Source: Rhizomicrobium sp. (GTDB lineage Bacteria > Pseudomonadota > Alphaproteobacteria > Micropepsales > Micropepsaceae). Taken from it: 64,000 bases of DNA. Both the position numbers and the translations under genes were made by a program. The stretch covers positions 992,001-1,056,000 of the forward strand of contig JBBCGL010000001.1 in assembly GCA_037200385.1 (NCBI GenBank), in the 5' to 3' direction. The notes beneath the pieces were generated by a model. It saw only the letters and a program-made list of their open reading frames with translations. It made no database searches and was not told where the DNA came from. Positions 21,351-30,600 of this stretch are shown here, one piece after another (the first letter of the stretch is position 1; each line of letters begins with the position of its first letter).

Positions 21351-21730
21351 CAGAGTGCCCGCACCAGCCAGAGGCCGGCGAAGAGCGCGGCGATGGAGAG
21401 CAGTGCCGAGCCCGCGATATAGGCCGCCGCGAGGCCGTAGGCGCCGCGCTCGATCAGGACGGCGCTCTCCAGCGAGAAGGTCGAGAAGGTGGTGTAGCCG
21501 CCCAGGATGCCGACGGTCATGAAGGCCCGCAGCTCGGGCGAGACGTTGAGCTTGAGCGCCATCAGCGCGGTGATGACGCCCATGGCGAAGCCGCCGGTGA
21601 GGTTGACCGTGAAGATGCCCCAGGGAAAGCCGGTCTGCGCCGGGGTCTGGATCACGGACGCCACGGCGTAGCGCAGCAGCGAGCCGAGCGCGCCGCCGAG
21701 GGCGACCATGAGGAGGATGGAGAATTGCAT
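21350..21730 (-). CDS. crcB: CrcB/Fluc fluoride channel
   Basis: Protein of 126 residues with four membrane helices. GGALGSLLRYAV, FTVNLTGGFAMG and GILGGYTTFSTFSLE are the Fluc signatures; the Asn and Phe residues line the fluoride pore. It exports fluoride across the inner membrane as a dual-topology dimer. No fluoride riboswitch is evident upstream, where copy D of the palindrome lies instead. Confidence 0.95.
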   Translation of the reverse strand: MQFSILLMVALGGALGSLLRYAVASVIQTPAQTGFPWGIFTVNLTGGFAMGVITALMALKLNVSPELRAFMTVGILGGYTTFSTFSLESAVLIERGAYGLAAAYIAGSALLSIAALFAGLWLVRAL

Positions 21731-21762
21731 GACGGGAGATATAGCAGATTCCAAACAAAGCT

Positions 21763-21908
21763 TGTCATCCCCGGCCGAACGCCGCGCAGCGGCGTGAGGG
21801 GACTGCGTAGCGACAGCGTACGCAGACCCAGGCGGCAAACACCGTGACGGTATTTCCCGCCTGGGTCCCTTCCCTCGGCGCGCTACGCGCGCCTCGCCGG
21901 GGATGACA
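21763..21908. repeat. Nested palindromic repeat (copy D)
   Basis: Outer arms TGTCATCCCCGGC / GCCGGGGATGACA; centre ACCGTGACGGT at 21841-21851; inner arms ACCCAGGCGG / CCGCCTGGGT. It differs from copies B, C and E by an extra hairpin (CTGCGT..ACGCAG) in the left arm. It lies between the rarA stop and crcB start. Confidence 0.9.
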
Positions 21909-21909
21909 A

Positions 21910-23220
21910 CTAAGCTTGTGTTGCCTTCTTCGCCCGCAGCTTCGCCCAATAATCCAATCGCTTGGCGATCTCGCGTTCGAAGCCGGTTTCCTTGGGTTGA
22001 TAGAACTGCTCGCGGGTCATCGCGTCGGGGAAGTAGTTCTGGCCGGAGAATCCCTCCTCCGCCTCGTGGTCGTATTCGTAGCCTTTGCCGTAGCCGAGAT
22101 TCTTCATCAGCTTGGTCGGAGCGTTGAGGATGTGGGCCGGGGGCATCAGCGAGCCGTGCTCCTGCGCGGCGCGCTTGGCGGCGCCGAGCGCGACGTAGAC
22201 CGCGTTGGATTTGGGCGCGCTCGCGAGATAAACCACCGCCTGCGCCAGCGCGAGCTCGCCTTCCGGCGAGCCCAGGAAATCGAAGACGTCCTTGGCGGCG
22301 AGCGCCTGGACCACGGCCTGCGGATCGGCGAGGCCGACATCCTCGATGGCGGCGCGGACCAGACGGCGCGCGATGTAGAGCGGCTGCTCGCCGCCGGCCA
22401 GCATCCGCGCCAGCCAGTAGAGCGCCGCGTCGGGATCGCTGCCGCGGATCGACTTATGCAGCGCGGAGATGATGTTGTAGTGCTCTTCCCGGCTCTTGTC
22501 GTAGAGCGGGGCGCGGCGCTGCACCGCCTTCACCAGGGCGGCGGGATCGAGCGGCTTGACCGTCCTGACGGTCGACACTTCCTCGACGAGGTTGAGCAGG
22601 TAGCGTCCGTCGCCATCCGCCATCGCGCGCAGCGACGCGCGCGCATCGTCGGTGAGCTTGAGCGGCTCGCCGAAATGGACTTCGGCACGCTTGAGCAGCT
22701 CCTCCAGCGCGGCATCGTCGAGGCGGCGCAGGACCAGCACCTGGGCGCGGCTGAGCAGCGCGCCGTTGAGCTCGAAGGACGGGTTCTCCGTCGTCGCGCC
22801 CACCAGCACGACCGTGCCGTCCTCCACCACCGGCAGGAACGAATCCTGCTGGCTGCGGTTGAAGCGGTGGATCTCGTCGACGAAGAGCAGCGTGCCCTGC
22901 CCCATGCGGCGGCGCTGGCGCGCGGCCTCGAAGGTCTTCTTGAGGTCGGCGACGCCGGAGAACACCGCCGAGAGCTGCTCGAAGTGGAGCTTGAACGCGG
23001 TGGAGAGCAATCGCGCGATGGTGGTCTTGCCGGTGCCGGGCGGGCCCCAGAGGATGATCGAATGCGGCCGCCCGAGCGCGATCATGCGCCCGATCGGCCC
23101 CTCGGGTCCGATGATATGGTCCTGGCCGACGACTTCGGCCAGGACTTGCGGCCGCAGGCGGTCGGCAAGCGGACGTGGCGCGTCCTGTTCCAATCCGCCG
23201 GCTTCGAACAAATCGCTCAT
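21910..23220 (-). CDS. rarA: Replication-associated recombination ATPase RarA (MgsA/WRNIP1)
   Basis: Protein of 436 residues. It is an AAA+ ATPase acting at stalled replication forks. Walker A WGPPGTGKTT (about 58-67), Walker B LLFVDEIHRFN, sensor 1 VGATTENPSF and the C-terminal tetramerisation region (PPAHILNAPTKLMKNLGYGKGYEYDHEAE) are all present. It heads a conserved minus-strand block with crcB, rluA and ATP12. Confidence 0.97.
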   Translation of the reverse strand: MSDLFEAGGLEQDAPRPLADRLRPQVLAEVVGQDHIIGPEGPIGRMIALGRPHSIILWGPPGTGKTTIARLLSTAFKLHFEQLSAVFSGVADLKKTFEAARQRRRMGQGTLLFVDEIHRFNRSQQDSFLPVVEDGTVVLVGATTENPSFELNGALLSRAQVLVLRRLDDAALEELLKRAEVHFGEPLKLTDDARASLRAMADGDGRYLLNLVEEVSTVRTVKPLDPAALVKAVQRRAPLYDKSREEHYNIISALHKSIRGSDPDAALYWLARMLAGGEQPLYIARRLVRAAIEDVGLADPQAVVQALAAKDVFDFLGSPEGELALAQAVVYLASAPKSNAVYVALGAAKRAAQEHGSLMPPAHILNAPTKLMKNLGYGKGYEYDHEAEEGFSGQNYFPDAMTREQFYQPKETGFEREIAKRLDYWAKLRAKKATQA

Positions 23221-23269
23221 GGCGCCAGTATAGCGCCGGACCGCGCGGATGATCGAGTTGGAACCCGGC

Positions 23270-25474
23270 TCAGGGCACCGGCGAGGAATCCTTCAAGCCC
23301 AGCTTCGTCCTGCACGCCGCATCGCAGTTCGGCCAGGCCAACGCCATCGCGTCCCAGCGGGCATATTGCGCCGCTTTGGCCGGATCGGGATCGCGCCGGC
23401 CGAGCATCCAGTAATCGAACCAATCGAGATTGCGCGCCATCGCCGAGGCGCGGTGGTGCGGCTCGTAGATCACATGCGACTCGGCCGGGTAGTAATAAAG
23501 CTCGGTGGGGATGTGGGCCGCGGCGAAGGCCTCATAGGCCTCGAGGAATTCCGCCGGCGATTGGGTGCCCGCCTTGCCTTGCAGCAGCGGCGTGCGGATC
23601 CGGTCGGTGCGCGCATCGAGCGCCAGGTTGCGATAGTTGGGCAGGTTCGCCGGATCGAGCGGCGAGCCGCCGAATACCCCCGTCCACCAGGTGCGCGCAA
23701 AGGCGCCGCCGCCCCAGTAGCCGCCCGCGACATAGCCGGGATCGTCGCCGGTGCTCGCCGCCGCAAAGGTGTTGGATTGGCCGATGGCGACGGTCAGCGT
23801 CTCCGCGCCATGGCTGTAGCCGGCGATCCCCACCGCGTGCGGATCGATGTCGCCCGACGCGATCAGCGCCTGTGGCGCGACCTCCATGCTGGCGGCTTCG
23901 TTGAGCAGCACGGCCTGCTGCTTCTGCACGCCCGCCGCGATGCCACCGGGAAAGTAAGGCGGCGGGACGCTGGGGTCGAATTTCGGCTCGCGCACCGAGA
24001 GCACGAAATAGCCGCGTTCCGCCATCACCTGGATGGGGAATTCCCATTGCAGCCAGTCGAGCGCGAAGCGGTTCTTGGCGTCGCCGCCGTGGCTGACGAC
24101 GATGGCGGGATAGGAGCGGCCTTTCACGTAATCGCGCGGATAGGTGACGTAGCCTTCGCTCCTGCCGCCATATTTGTTGGTCCAGGCGGCCGCCACCGAC
24201 CTCAGCGGCGCAATGGTCTCGTAGCGCGCATTGGGCTTGGCGAGCACGCTCACCGCGCCGTCGCGCACCGACAGCAGGACGAGCTGCGGCGGCAGCGTCA
24301 GGCTCTCGCGCACGCAGGCGCCGGCGCTGAGATCGCTGTTGAAGGCGCAGGTGCTCATATTGTCGGTGATGCCGGCGAGCGTGGCGCTCAGGCGGTCGAG
24401 ATGGCTGGCGGTCAGCGTCACGCGATCCGGCAGGCTCGCCTCGGCAACGAAGCTTCCGTAATCGGGCGTGTGGGCGAAATGGTCGGGATCGAGATAGGAC
24501 AGATCGGTCTCGCCGTAATCCTTCACCACCGCGCCGGAGAGCGCGATGTTCTGAAGATGCCCCTTGCCGCCGACATTGCGCACGGTCAGGAAACCTTCGG
24601 GCGTCGGCACCGACTCGACGTCCAGGAACGCCGCGGTCGGGACGCGGACGCGGGAGCCGTCACGCACATCGACGCGCCAGATCTGCCATTCCATCGGCCC
24701 GCCCTCGGCCACGGACTCCTGGAACTGAAGGTGATCGCCGTCCGGCCAGCCGATGTGGAAATAGCCGCCGCCCATCGCCACCTCCAGCGACTGGAAGTCG
24801 AGCAGGCGGTCGCGTCCGCCCTCCACAAGCCGCAGCTCGAGGCCGTCGACGGTGGCCGCCAGCGCCGTCTGGCCGGTGCCGACGCCGGCGACGACCGCGC
24901 CGTCATAGGTGATGCCGCGATCTTCGATCCGCTGGCGCTCGGCCGCCGATTTCAGGCGCAGCTTGACGTACCAGAGCCTGCTGCCGTCCGGCGACCAGCC
25001 GTAGGACAGCACACCGGTCGGGCGCGGGCCGAGCACCGCGTTCGGAAGCACACCCTCGCCGCCCCCCACCGACACGGTCTGCGGATTGACCACCAGCGGC
25101 CGCACATGACTGCCGTCGATGGCATAGATTTGCACGCCCTTGCCGAAATCACCGCGCACGGTCCAGCCGCCGGAATGCGGATTCCAGGCGAGATCGGCCA
25201 GGAAGTCGGAGGCCGCCAGCAGCCGCGGGCCGCGTGTCGGATCGGCTTCGTAGAGGAAATAACGGTTCTTGCGATCGGCGATCGAGGGCCGCTTCAGGAT
25301 ATAGCCGGTGACGCGCGTGGCGCCCTTCAGCGCGATGCTTTCGATACGGGCGACCTCCACCTCGGCCGCGATGGTCCAGGCGTGCAATCGCGGCGGCGCA
25401 GCCTCTTTGGCGAGGGGCGATGCGGCGCCTGCGACGATGCAGCAGACGAGGCCGGCCGCAACGATCGTCTTCAT
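23270..25474 (-). CDS. S9-type alpha/beta hydrolase resembling Atxe2 lasso-peptide isopeptidases
   Basis: Protein of 734 residues with a signal peptide (MKTIVAAGLVCCIVAGAAS). An N-terminal beta-propeller-like half is followed by a hydrolase half. The nucleophile is in GYSHGAE (S554) and the His in ESHVIYEPHHR (about H667). The stretch GACVRESLTLPPQLVLLSV...AAWTNKYG, EFPIQVMAERGYFVLSV and the tail NLDWFDYWMLGRRDPDPAKA recall the Atxe2 isopeptidase family. The usual catalytic Asp block after PLL is replaced by QGKAGTQSPAE, so the acid residue is unclear. No lasso precursor or biosynthesis gene is in the window. The start is ATG 25474 after a G-rich site. Confidence 0.72.
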   Translation of the reverse strand: MKTIVAAGLVCCIVAGAASPLAKEAAPPRLHAWTIAAEVEVARIESIALKGATRVTGYILKRPSIADRKNRYFLYEADPTRGPRLLAASDFLADLAWNPHSGGWTVRGDFGKGVQIYAIDGSHVRPLVVNPQTVSVGGGEGVLPNAVLGPRPTGVLSYGWSPDGSRLWYVKLRLKSAAERQRIEDRGITYDGAVVAGVGTGQTALAATVDGLELRLVEGGRDRLLDFQSLEVAMGGGYFHIGWPDGDHLQFQESVAEGGPMEWQIWRVDVRDGSRVRVPTAAFLDVESVPTPEGFLTVRNVGGKGHLQNIALSGAVVKDYGETDLSYLDPDHFAHTPDYGSFVAEASLPDRVTLTASHLDRLSATLAGITDNMSTCAFNSDLSAGACVRESLTLPPQLVLLSVRDGAVSVLAKPNARYETIAPLRSVAAAWTNKYGGRSEGYVTYPRDYVKGRSYPAIVVSHGGDAKNRFALDWLQWEFPIQVMAERGYFVLSVREPKFDPSVPPPYFPGGIAAGVQKQQAVLLNEAASMEVAPQALIASGDIDPHAVGIAGYSHGAETLTVAIGQSNTFAAASTGDDPGYVAGGYWGGGAFARTWWTGVFGGSPLDPANLPNYRNLALDARTDRIRTPLLQGKAGTQSPAEFLEAYEAFAAAHIPTELYYYPAESHVIYEPHHRASAMARNLDWFDYWMLGRRDPDPAKAAQYARWDAMALAWPNCDAACRTKLGLKDSSPVP

Positions 25475-25656
25475 GAGAAGTCCCCCCAGCAAAGCCACGT
25501 GTCGGCGGGCGGCCGGCGCCATCTTCTGCAGCCGGTCCGCCCGCTTCTAATAGACGTTGCTGGCTCGGGGGAGCCTCAGTCGATCAGGGTGCGAAACACA
25601 CCCTCACCGAGCACTTCGAACAAAGCGTTCACGGCGCATTGCCGCGCCGCGAGCGC

Positions 25657-26229
25657 TCAGAGGTCGAATTTCAGGCCGACCGAGACGTTGTTCGACCGGT
25701 AACCCACATTGTTCAAGGTTCCGACATTGGCGTTGTGGGCGTCCTGATAACGATACTCCGCAAACATCGAGGTCTCCGGCGAGATCTGATAGTCGATGCC
25801 GCCGAGCGCCTGCCAGGCGAACACCGTGCTGCCGCTGTCGACCGTCAGGTTGTTGACCATCGTGCGCACGCCGCCGACCCCGGCACCGCCATAGACGCCG
25901 ACGGGAAGCCCCAGATCTACGCGGTAGATCAGGTCGCCCATGAAGCTCAGCGACGACAACCGCGACTGGCGCCCGGTGTAATCCGACTGGGTGTAGAAGA
26001 TGTCGGCATCGGCCGAGAGGCCGGAAAGCCCCGTCCAGCCGTCGAGATCATAGCCCAGACGGCCGCCGCCGTTGAAGCCGTTGTCCACGTCGCGGGGCGC
26101 AGCACCGAGAGTCAGTCGCGGCGACCATGTGGAACCGCCCATCACGGAGATGTTCCAGCCTTGCGCTTGTGCGCCGGTTGCGGCGATGGCGGCGATGGCA
26201 GTGGCAAGCAGCAGAGAATGCGATTTCAT
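25657..26229 (-). CDS. Outer-membrane beta-barrel (opacity/OmpW-like) protein
   Basis: Protein of 190 residues. The signal peptide ends at TGAQAQ. The mature part alternates polar and nonpolar strands (WNISVMGGSTWSP, GGRLGYDLDGW, LPVGVYGGAGVGGVRT, SMFAEYRYQDAHN) and ends in VSVGLKFDL, as small 8-strand barrels do. Exact function is unknown. The gaps on either side (25475-25656, 26230-26392) show no further gene. Confidence 0.82.
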   Translation of the reverse strand: MKSHSLLLATAIAAIAATGAQAQGWNISVMGGSTWSPRLTLGAAPRDVDNGFNGGGRLGYDLDGWTGLSGLSADADIFYTQSDYTGRQSRLSSLSFMGDLIYRVDLGLPVGVYGGAGVGGVRTMVNNLTVDSGSTVFAWQALGGIDYQISPETSMFAEYRYQDAHNANVGTLNNVGYRSNNVSVGLKFDL

Positions 26230-26392
26230 CGTGAGGGCCTCTTCGTTGTGTTGTTCCCCCCACCTGAAGCCCTAACGCCGCTGCGAGAAAATCGTCTCAC
26301 CGGAATCGTGTAAATGAGTCAATGTGTTGCGCGATGGTGTCACATGCGGCTGCCAGTTCCGCTTTATTGCCGGCGCATGAATTCCGGCTCAC

Positions 26393-27778
26393 TCAGCCCT
26401 GGACGTTGAGCGTCATGCGCTGGCCGCCGCGATCCACCACCAGCGACCAGGCATCCGCCGCGCCGAGTGCGCGCTGCAGCTCTCCGACGCGGTCGATCTC
26501 CACGCCGTTCACGCCGCGCACGATATCGCCGGGCTGGAACCCGTAATTGCCGGACGGCGTGCCGGGCGCGACCGAGACGATCACCACACCCTTGGCGGCG
26601 AGCGGCAACTGGAAATCGGTGGCGACGGCCGGCGAGAGATTCTCGATCCTCGCGCCGGTCAGCGGATTGTGCCCGCCGACGGTCTGCAGCTCGCGCGGCG
26701 GAATCTCGGGCGGCAGCGCCAACGTGACCTGGACGTCGGAGGCCTGCTTGCCGAGATGGACGTGCATCTTCACGACATCGCCTGGCTTGTGCGTGGCGAT
26801 GCGATAGTTGAGCGCCTGCATGTCGTTCACGCTCTGGCCGTCCACCGCGAAGATCACGTCGCCGGTGTGCAGGCCGGCGCGGGCCGCCGGACCGCCGGGA
26901 AACACGCTCTTGAGCAGCACGCCGTTGGGCACGGGGATGCCGAGACTGGCGGCGATGTCCGCCGTCACCGGCTGGCCGTCGGCGCCGATCCAGGCGAGCT
27001 TCATGCCGCCGCCGCCCAGCGCGCCGTCGAGCACGCGGCGCGCCAGGTTCGACGGGATCGCGAAGCCGATGCCGATCGAGCCGCCGCTGCGCGACAGGAT
27101 GGAGGTGTTGATGCCGGCGAGCTTGCCGTCGGTCGTGACCAGCGCGCCGCCGGAATTGCCCGGATTGATCGCCGCGTCGGTCTGGATGAAGAACTGGTAG
27201 TCCGAGGCGCTCACCTGGGTGCGCGCGAGGGCGGAGACGATGCCCATCGTCACGGTCTGGCCGACGCCGAAAGGATCGCCGACGGCGAGCACCAGATCGC
27301 CGACCTGGACGCGGTCGCTGTCGGCGAAGGGCACGGTCGGCAGCGTCTCGCCCTTGGCGTCGATCTTCAGGACCGCCAGGTCGGTGCGCGGATCGGCGAG
27401 CAGGACGCGGGCCTTGAACTCGCGCTTGTCGGACAGCGCCACCACGATGTCGGTACCGCCCTGCACGACATGGTTGTTGGTCAGGATCACGCCATCGCCG
27501 CGCACGATGACGCCGGAGCCGAGCGATTGCTGCACCCGCTGGCGCAGGCCGGGCGCGCCGAAGAGCTGGGCGAACAGCGGATCGCTGAACAGGGGATTCA
27601 TCGGCGCCTGCACGATGGAACGGGCATAGACGTTCACGACCGCGGGCGCGATGCGCTTGACGACCGGCGCGAAAGTGAGCTGGACCTGCGGCATGGACGC
27701 AGGAACCGCGCGCGGCGGATCGGCCATAGCCGGAATTGAAAGGGAGACAAGCCCGAGCGCGAAAATAAGAGAACGCAT
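26393..27778 (-). CDS. degP: DegP/HtrA periplasmic serine protease
   Basis: Protein of 461 residues with signal peptide (MRSLIFALGLVSLSIPAMA). The trypsin-like triad is H103 (TNNHVV), D133 (RTDLAVLKI) and S209 (NPGNSGGAL). Two PDZ domains follow, at about 250-340 and 370-455 (GVLLKSVFPGGPAARAGLHTG; GVVIVSVAPGTPSGNYGFQPG). It degrades or refolds misfolded envelope proteins. Two ATGs are adjacent; 27778 has the better spacing from AAGGA than 27781. A degP homologue directly after rplQ is common in alphaproteobacteria. Confidence 0.95.
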   Translation of the reverse strand: MRSLIFALGLVSLSIPAMADPPRAVPASMPQVQLTFAPVVKRIAPAVVNVYARSIVQAPMNPLFSDPLFAQLFGAPGLRQRVQQSLGSGVIVRGDGVILTNNHVVQGGTDIVVALSDKREFKARVLLADPRTDLAVLKIDAKGETLPTVPFADSDRVQVGDLVLAVGDPFGVGQTVTMGIVSALARTQVSASDYQFFIQTDAAINPGNSGGALVTTDGKLAGINTSILSRSGGSIGIGFAIPSNLARRVLDGALGGGGMKLAWIGADGQPVTADIAASLGIPVPNGVLLKSVFPGGPAARAGLHTGDVIFAVDGQSVNDMQALNYRIATHKPGDVVKMHVHLGKQASDVQVTLALPPEIPPRELQTVGGHNPLTGARIENLSPAVATDFQLPLAAKGVVIVSVAPGTPSGNYGFQPGDIVRGVNGVEIDRVGELQRALGAADAWSLVVDRGGQRMTLNVQG

Positions 27779-27821
27779 CATTTTCCTTTGATCCGTAGGC
27801 GTGGCGTCAACCAAGCTCCAT

Positions 27822-27954
27822 TGTCATCCCCGGCCGAGCGCCGCATGGCGGCACGAGGGAAAGGGGTCCCAGGTATCCGATACCGTCCTGGTGTTTCCGA
27901 CCTGGGTCCCCTTCCCCTTCGCGATGCTGCGCATCGCTCAGCCGGGGATGACAG
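27822..27954. repeat. Nested palindromic repeat (copy E)
   Basis: Outer arms TGTCATCCCCGGC / GCCGGGGATGACA; inner arms GGTCCCAGGT / ACCTGGGTCC. The centre is diverged (ATACCGTCCTGGTGT instead of ACCGTGACGGT). It lies between the rplQ terminator and degP. Confidence 0.88.
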
Positions 27955-27960
27955 GTGGAG

Positions 27961-27988
27961 AAACGAAAAAGGCGGTCTTTCGACCGCC
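27961..27988 (-). terminator. Intrinsic terminator of the alpha operon
   Basis: On the minus strand the stem GGCGGTC (27988-27982) / GACCGCC (27977-27971) with loop GAAA is followed by TTTTT (27970-27966). It lies 33 nt past the rplQ stop and is a textbook Rho-independent terminator. Confidence 0.9.
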
Positions 27989-28021
27989 CCAATCTAATTC
28001 AAAGCATGGCGAAAGTGAGGA

Positions 28022-28444
28022 TTACTCGTCGGTATCGTCGTTCACTTCCACGGGACCGGAATCCTTGCCCTTGGCGTCCTCGTCGCGGTCGATGAACTCG
28101 ATGAAGGCCATCGGCGCATTGTCGCCCTGGCGGAAGCCGGCCTTCAGCACGCGGGTGTAGCCGCCCGGACGCGCGGCATAGCGCGGCCCGATCACGTCGA
28201 ACAGCTTGCGGACCTGGTCCTCGTCGCGGATCTGCGCGAGCGCCTGGCGGCGGGCATGCAGGTCCTTGGGGCCGCGGCGCGACAGCGTGACCAGCTTCTC
28301 CATCACCGGACGGATCGTCTTGGCCTTGGGCAGCGTGGTCTTGATCTGCTCGTGCTTGATCAGCGCCGCCATCATGTTCGCGAACATCGCGATGCGATGC
28401 GACGAGGTGATGTTGAGCTTACGGCCGGCATTGCGATGGCGCAT
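28022..28444 (-). CDS. rplQ: 50S ribosomal protein L17
   Basis: Protein of 140 residues; [20 protein letters not shown] is the L17 N-terminus and [26 protein letters not shown] the conserved end. An acidic tail (NDDTDE) extends it past the E. coli length of 127. It is the last gene of the alpha operon; a palindromic repeat separates it from rpoA. Confidence 0.98.
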   Translation of the reverse strand: MRHRNAGRKLNITSSHRIAMFANMMAALIKHEQIKTTLPKAKTIRPVMEKLVTLSRRGPKDLHARRQALAQIRDEDQVRKLFDVIGPRYAARPGGYTRVLKAGFRQGDNAPMAFIEFIDRDEDAKGKDSGPVEVNDDTDE

Positions 28445-28454
28445 TCTGAACTCC

Positions 28455-28569
28455 TGTCATCCCGGCCAGCGAGCGGAGCGAGCGCGAGCCGGGACCCATT
28501 CCTACGTTTGCTCGGTGGGTCCCGGGTCTGCGGCGCACCGTTTCACGCTGCGCCGCGCCCGGGATGACA
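28455..28569. repeat. Palindromic repeat inside the alpha operon (copy F)
   Basis: Outer arms TGTCATCCCGG / CCGGGATGACA with inner pairs GGGACCCA / TGGGTCCC and GTCTGCGGCGCA / TGCGCCGCG. It shares only the GTCATCCC ends with copies A-E. It occupies nearly the whole 129-bp gap between rpoA and rplQ and must be transcribed as a long hairpin if the two genes share one message. Confidence 0.85.
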
Positions 28570-28573
28570 CCGG

Positions 28574-29590
28574 TTAATACTGGTCCTCATACCGTTTGGC
28601 GAGGTCTTCGATGTTCTCCGGCGGCCAGCCCGGGACTTCCATACCCAGATGCAGGCCCATCTCGGCGAGGACCGCCTTGATCTCGTTCAGCGACTTGCGG
28701 CCGAAGTTCGGGGTGCGGAGCATCTCCGCCTCGGTCTTCTGAATGAGGTCGCCGATATAGACGATGTTGTCGTTCTTCAGGCAGTTCGCCGAGCGAACCG
28801 AGAGCTCGAGCTCGTCGACCTTCTTCAGCAGCACCGGATTGAACGCCAAGTCGGGCTTGGCTTCCTCGGCGACGCGCTCGCGCGGCTCCTCGAAGTTGAT
28901 GAACACCTGGAGCTGGTCCTGCAGGATGCGCGCGGCATAGGCCACCGCGTTGTCCGGCGTGACCGCGCCGTTGGTGTCGATCGTCAGCGTCAGCTTGTCA
29001 TAATCGAGGATCTGTCCCTCGCGGGTGTTCTCGACCTTGTACGACACCTTCTTCACCGGGCTGAACAGCGAGTCGACCGGGATCAGGCCGATCGGCGCGT
29101 CTTCAGGACGGTTGCGGTCGGCCGGGACATAGCCCTTGCCGGTCGCGACGGTGAGCTCCATGCGGAACTCGACCTTCTCGTCGATCGTGCAGATCACGAG
29201 CTCGGGATTGAGGATGTCGACATCGGCGGTCGCGGTGATCATGCCGGCGGTGACTTCGACCGGGCCCTGGGCCTTGAGCGACAGGCGCTTGGGGCCTTCG
29301 GCATGCATGCGCAGCGCGAGCTGCTTCACGTTCAGCACGATGTCGGTCATGTCCTCGCGGACGCCCGGGATCGACGAGAATTCATGCAGCACGCCCTCGA
29401 TCTGGATCGAGGTCACGGCCGCGCCCTGCAACGAGGACAGCAGCACGCGGCGCAGCGCATTGCCGAGCGTCAGGCCGAAGCCGCGCTCCAACGGGTCCGC
29501 CGTGATCGTCGCCGACTTGCCACCTTCGTGGCCGGCCTCGATCTTCAACTTCCCCGGCTTGATCAGTTCTTGCCAGTTCTTCTGAAACAT
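28574..29590 (-). CDS. rpoA: RNA polymerase alpha subunit
   Basis: Protein of 338 residues. N-terminal dimerisation domain ([18 protein letters not shown]) and C-terminal domain ([32 protein letters not shown]) that binds UP elements and activators. Full length. It sits between rpsK and rplQ in the classical alpha-operon order. Confidence 0.99.
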   Translation of the reverse strand: MFQKNWQELIKPGKLKIEAGHEGGKSATITADPLERGFGLTLGNALRRVLLSSLQGAAVTSIQIEGVLHEFSSIPGVREDMTDIVLNVKQLALRMHAEGPKRLSLKAQGPVEVTAGMITATADVDILNPELVICTIDEKVEFRMELTVATGKGYVPADRNRPEDAPIGLIPVDSLFSPVKKVSYKVENTREGQILDYDKLTLTIDTNGAVTPDNAVAYAARILQDQLQVFINFEEPRERVAEEAKPDLAFNPVLLKKVDELELSVRSANCLKNDNIVYIGDLIQKTEAEMLRTPNFGRKSLNEIKAVLAEMGLHLGMEVPGWPPENIEDLAKRYEDQY

Positions 29591-29665
29591 TTTTTCCTCA
29601 TCGTTTCCCGGACATGTCGGACCATGCCCATACGGCGACGGGTTAAGCTCTAAGTCCGAATAGAA

Positions 29666-30076
29666 TTAGACTCTGCGGCGCTTGGGCGGCCGGCAGCCAT
29701 TGTGCGGGATCGGCGTCACGTCGCGGATCGACGTGACGACGAGGCCGACGGCCTGCAGCGCGCGCAACGCGGACTCGCGGCCCGAACCGGGGCCGGACAC
29801 TTCGACCTCCAGCGTGCGCATGCCGTGCTCGACGGCCTTCTTGGCGGCGTCCTCGGCGGCGACCTGGGCGGCATAGGGCGTCGACTTGCGCGAACCCTTG
29901 AAGCCCATCATCCCGGCGCTCGACCACGAGATCGCATTGCCCTGGGTGTCGGTGATCGTGATGATCGTGTTGTTGAAGGTCGCGGCGACGTGCGCCACGC
30001 CGACCACGATGTTCTTCTTCTCTTTCTTGCGGGCGCGGCCGGCGCCCTTCTTGTCTGCTGCGGCGGGAGTAGCCAT
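29666..30076 (-). CDS. rpsK: 30S ribosomal protein S11
   Basis: Protein of 136 residues; [19 protein letters not shown] and the C-terminal [16 protein letters not shown] are diagnostic. The start ATG 30076 lies 4 nt from the rpsM stop. The basic N-terminus ([17 protein letters not shown]) is slightly longer than in E. coli. Confidence 0.98.
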   Translation of the reverse strand: MATPAAADKKGAGRARKKEKKNIVVGVAHVAATFNNTIITITDTQGNAISWSSAGMMGFKGSRKSTPYAAQVAAEDAAKKAVEHGMRTLEVEVSGPGSGRESALRALQAVGLVVTSIRDVTPIPHNGCRPPKRRRV

Positions 30077-30080
30077 TGGA

Positions 30081-30458
30081 TTACTTGGTCACTTTCTTCT
30101 TGCCGGCGATCGCTTTCGCGGGACCCTTGCGGGTGCGGGCGTTGGTGTGGGTGCGCTGACCGCGGACCGGCAGGCCACGGCGATGACGCAGGCCGCGATA
30201 GCAACCCAGGTCCATCAGGCGCTTGATGTTCATCGCCACTTCGCGGCGCAGGTCGCCCTCGACGAGATAGTCGCGGTCGATGACTTCGCGGATCTGGATG
30301 ATCTCGCTCTCGGTCAGGTCGTGCACCCGGCGTTCCGGCGAGATGCCGACCTGCTCGATGATTTCCTTGGCCTTGGCCGGGCCGATTCCATGGATGTAGC
30401 GCAGGCCGATTTCGACCCGCTTCTGGGTGGGAATATTGACGCCGGCGATACGTGCCAC
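30081..30458 (-). CDS. rpsM: 30S ribosomal protein S13
   Basis: Protein of 125 residues from GTG 30458: (M)[20 protein letters not shown] is the S13 start, and [20 protein letters not shown] the rRNA-binding end. It is first gene of the alpha operon here, with its own promoter and a 136-nt leader, because two unrelated genes separate it from adk. Confidence 0.98.
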   Translation of the reverse strand: MARIAGVNIPTQKRVEIGLRYIHGIGPAKAKEIIEQVGISPERRVHDLTESEIIQIREVIDRDYLVEGDLRREVAMNIKRLMDLGCYRGLRHRRGLPVRGQRTHTNARTRKGPAKAIAGKKKVTK

Positions 30459-30475
30459 GAGGCTCTCCGCTTTGC

Positions 30476-30556
30476 GTAAGCCTTCTAGGGGCTTACAAAT
30501 TCTGGTTTGCGCAAACCCTTTTCCAAACCGCCTGCGCGCCCTTTTGGGAAAGGGCG
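30476..30556 (-). promoter_or_regulatory. Hairpin-rich 5' leader of rpsM
   Basis: Three perfect hairpins lie in the predicted leader. They are GTAAGCC/GGCTTAC (30476-30496, 7 bp), GGTTTGC/GCAAACC (30504-30517, a contiguous palindrome) and CGCCCTTT/AAAGGGCG (30537-30556, 8 bp, 4-nt loop). In E. coli the alpha operon leader binds S4 for feedback control; rpsD is not in this operon here. A regulatory role is inferred from structure and place only. Confidence 0.5.
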
Positions 30557-30600
30557 GTGCGCCGCGTAAATTGGACAGGAATTCTGCCGCGAGGGCGCGG

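Noticed and set aside
23270-26229. A complete lasso-peptide biosynthesis or uptake locus
   Set aside because: Only the isopeptidase-like hydrolase is there; no precursor, B/C protein or adjacent TonB receptor is seen.
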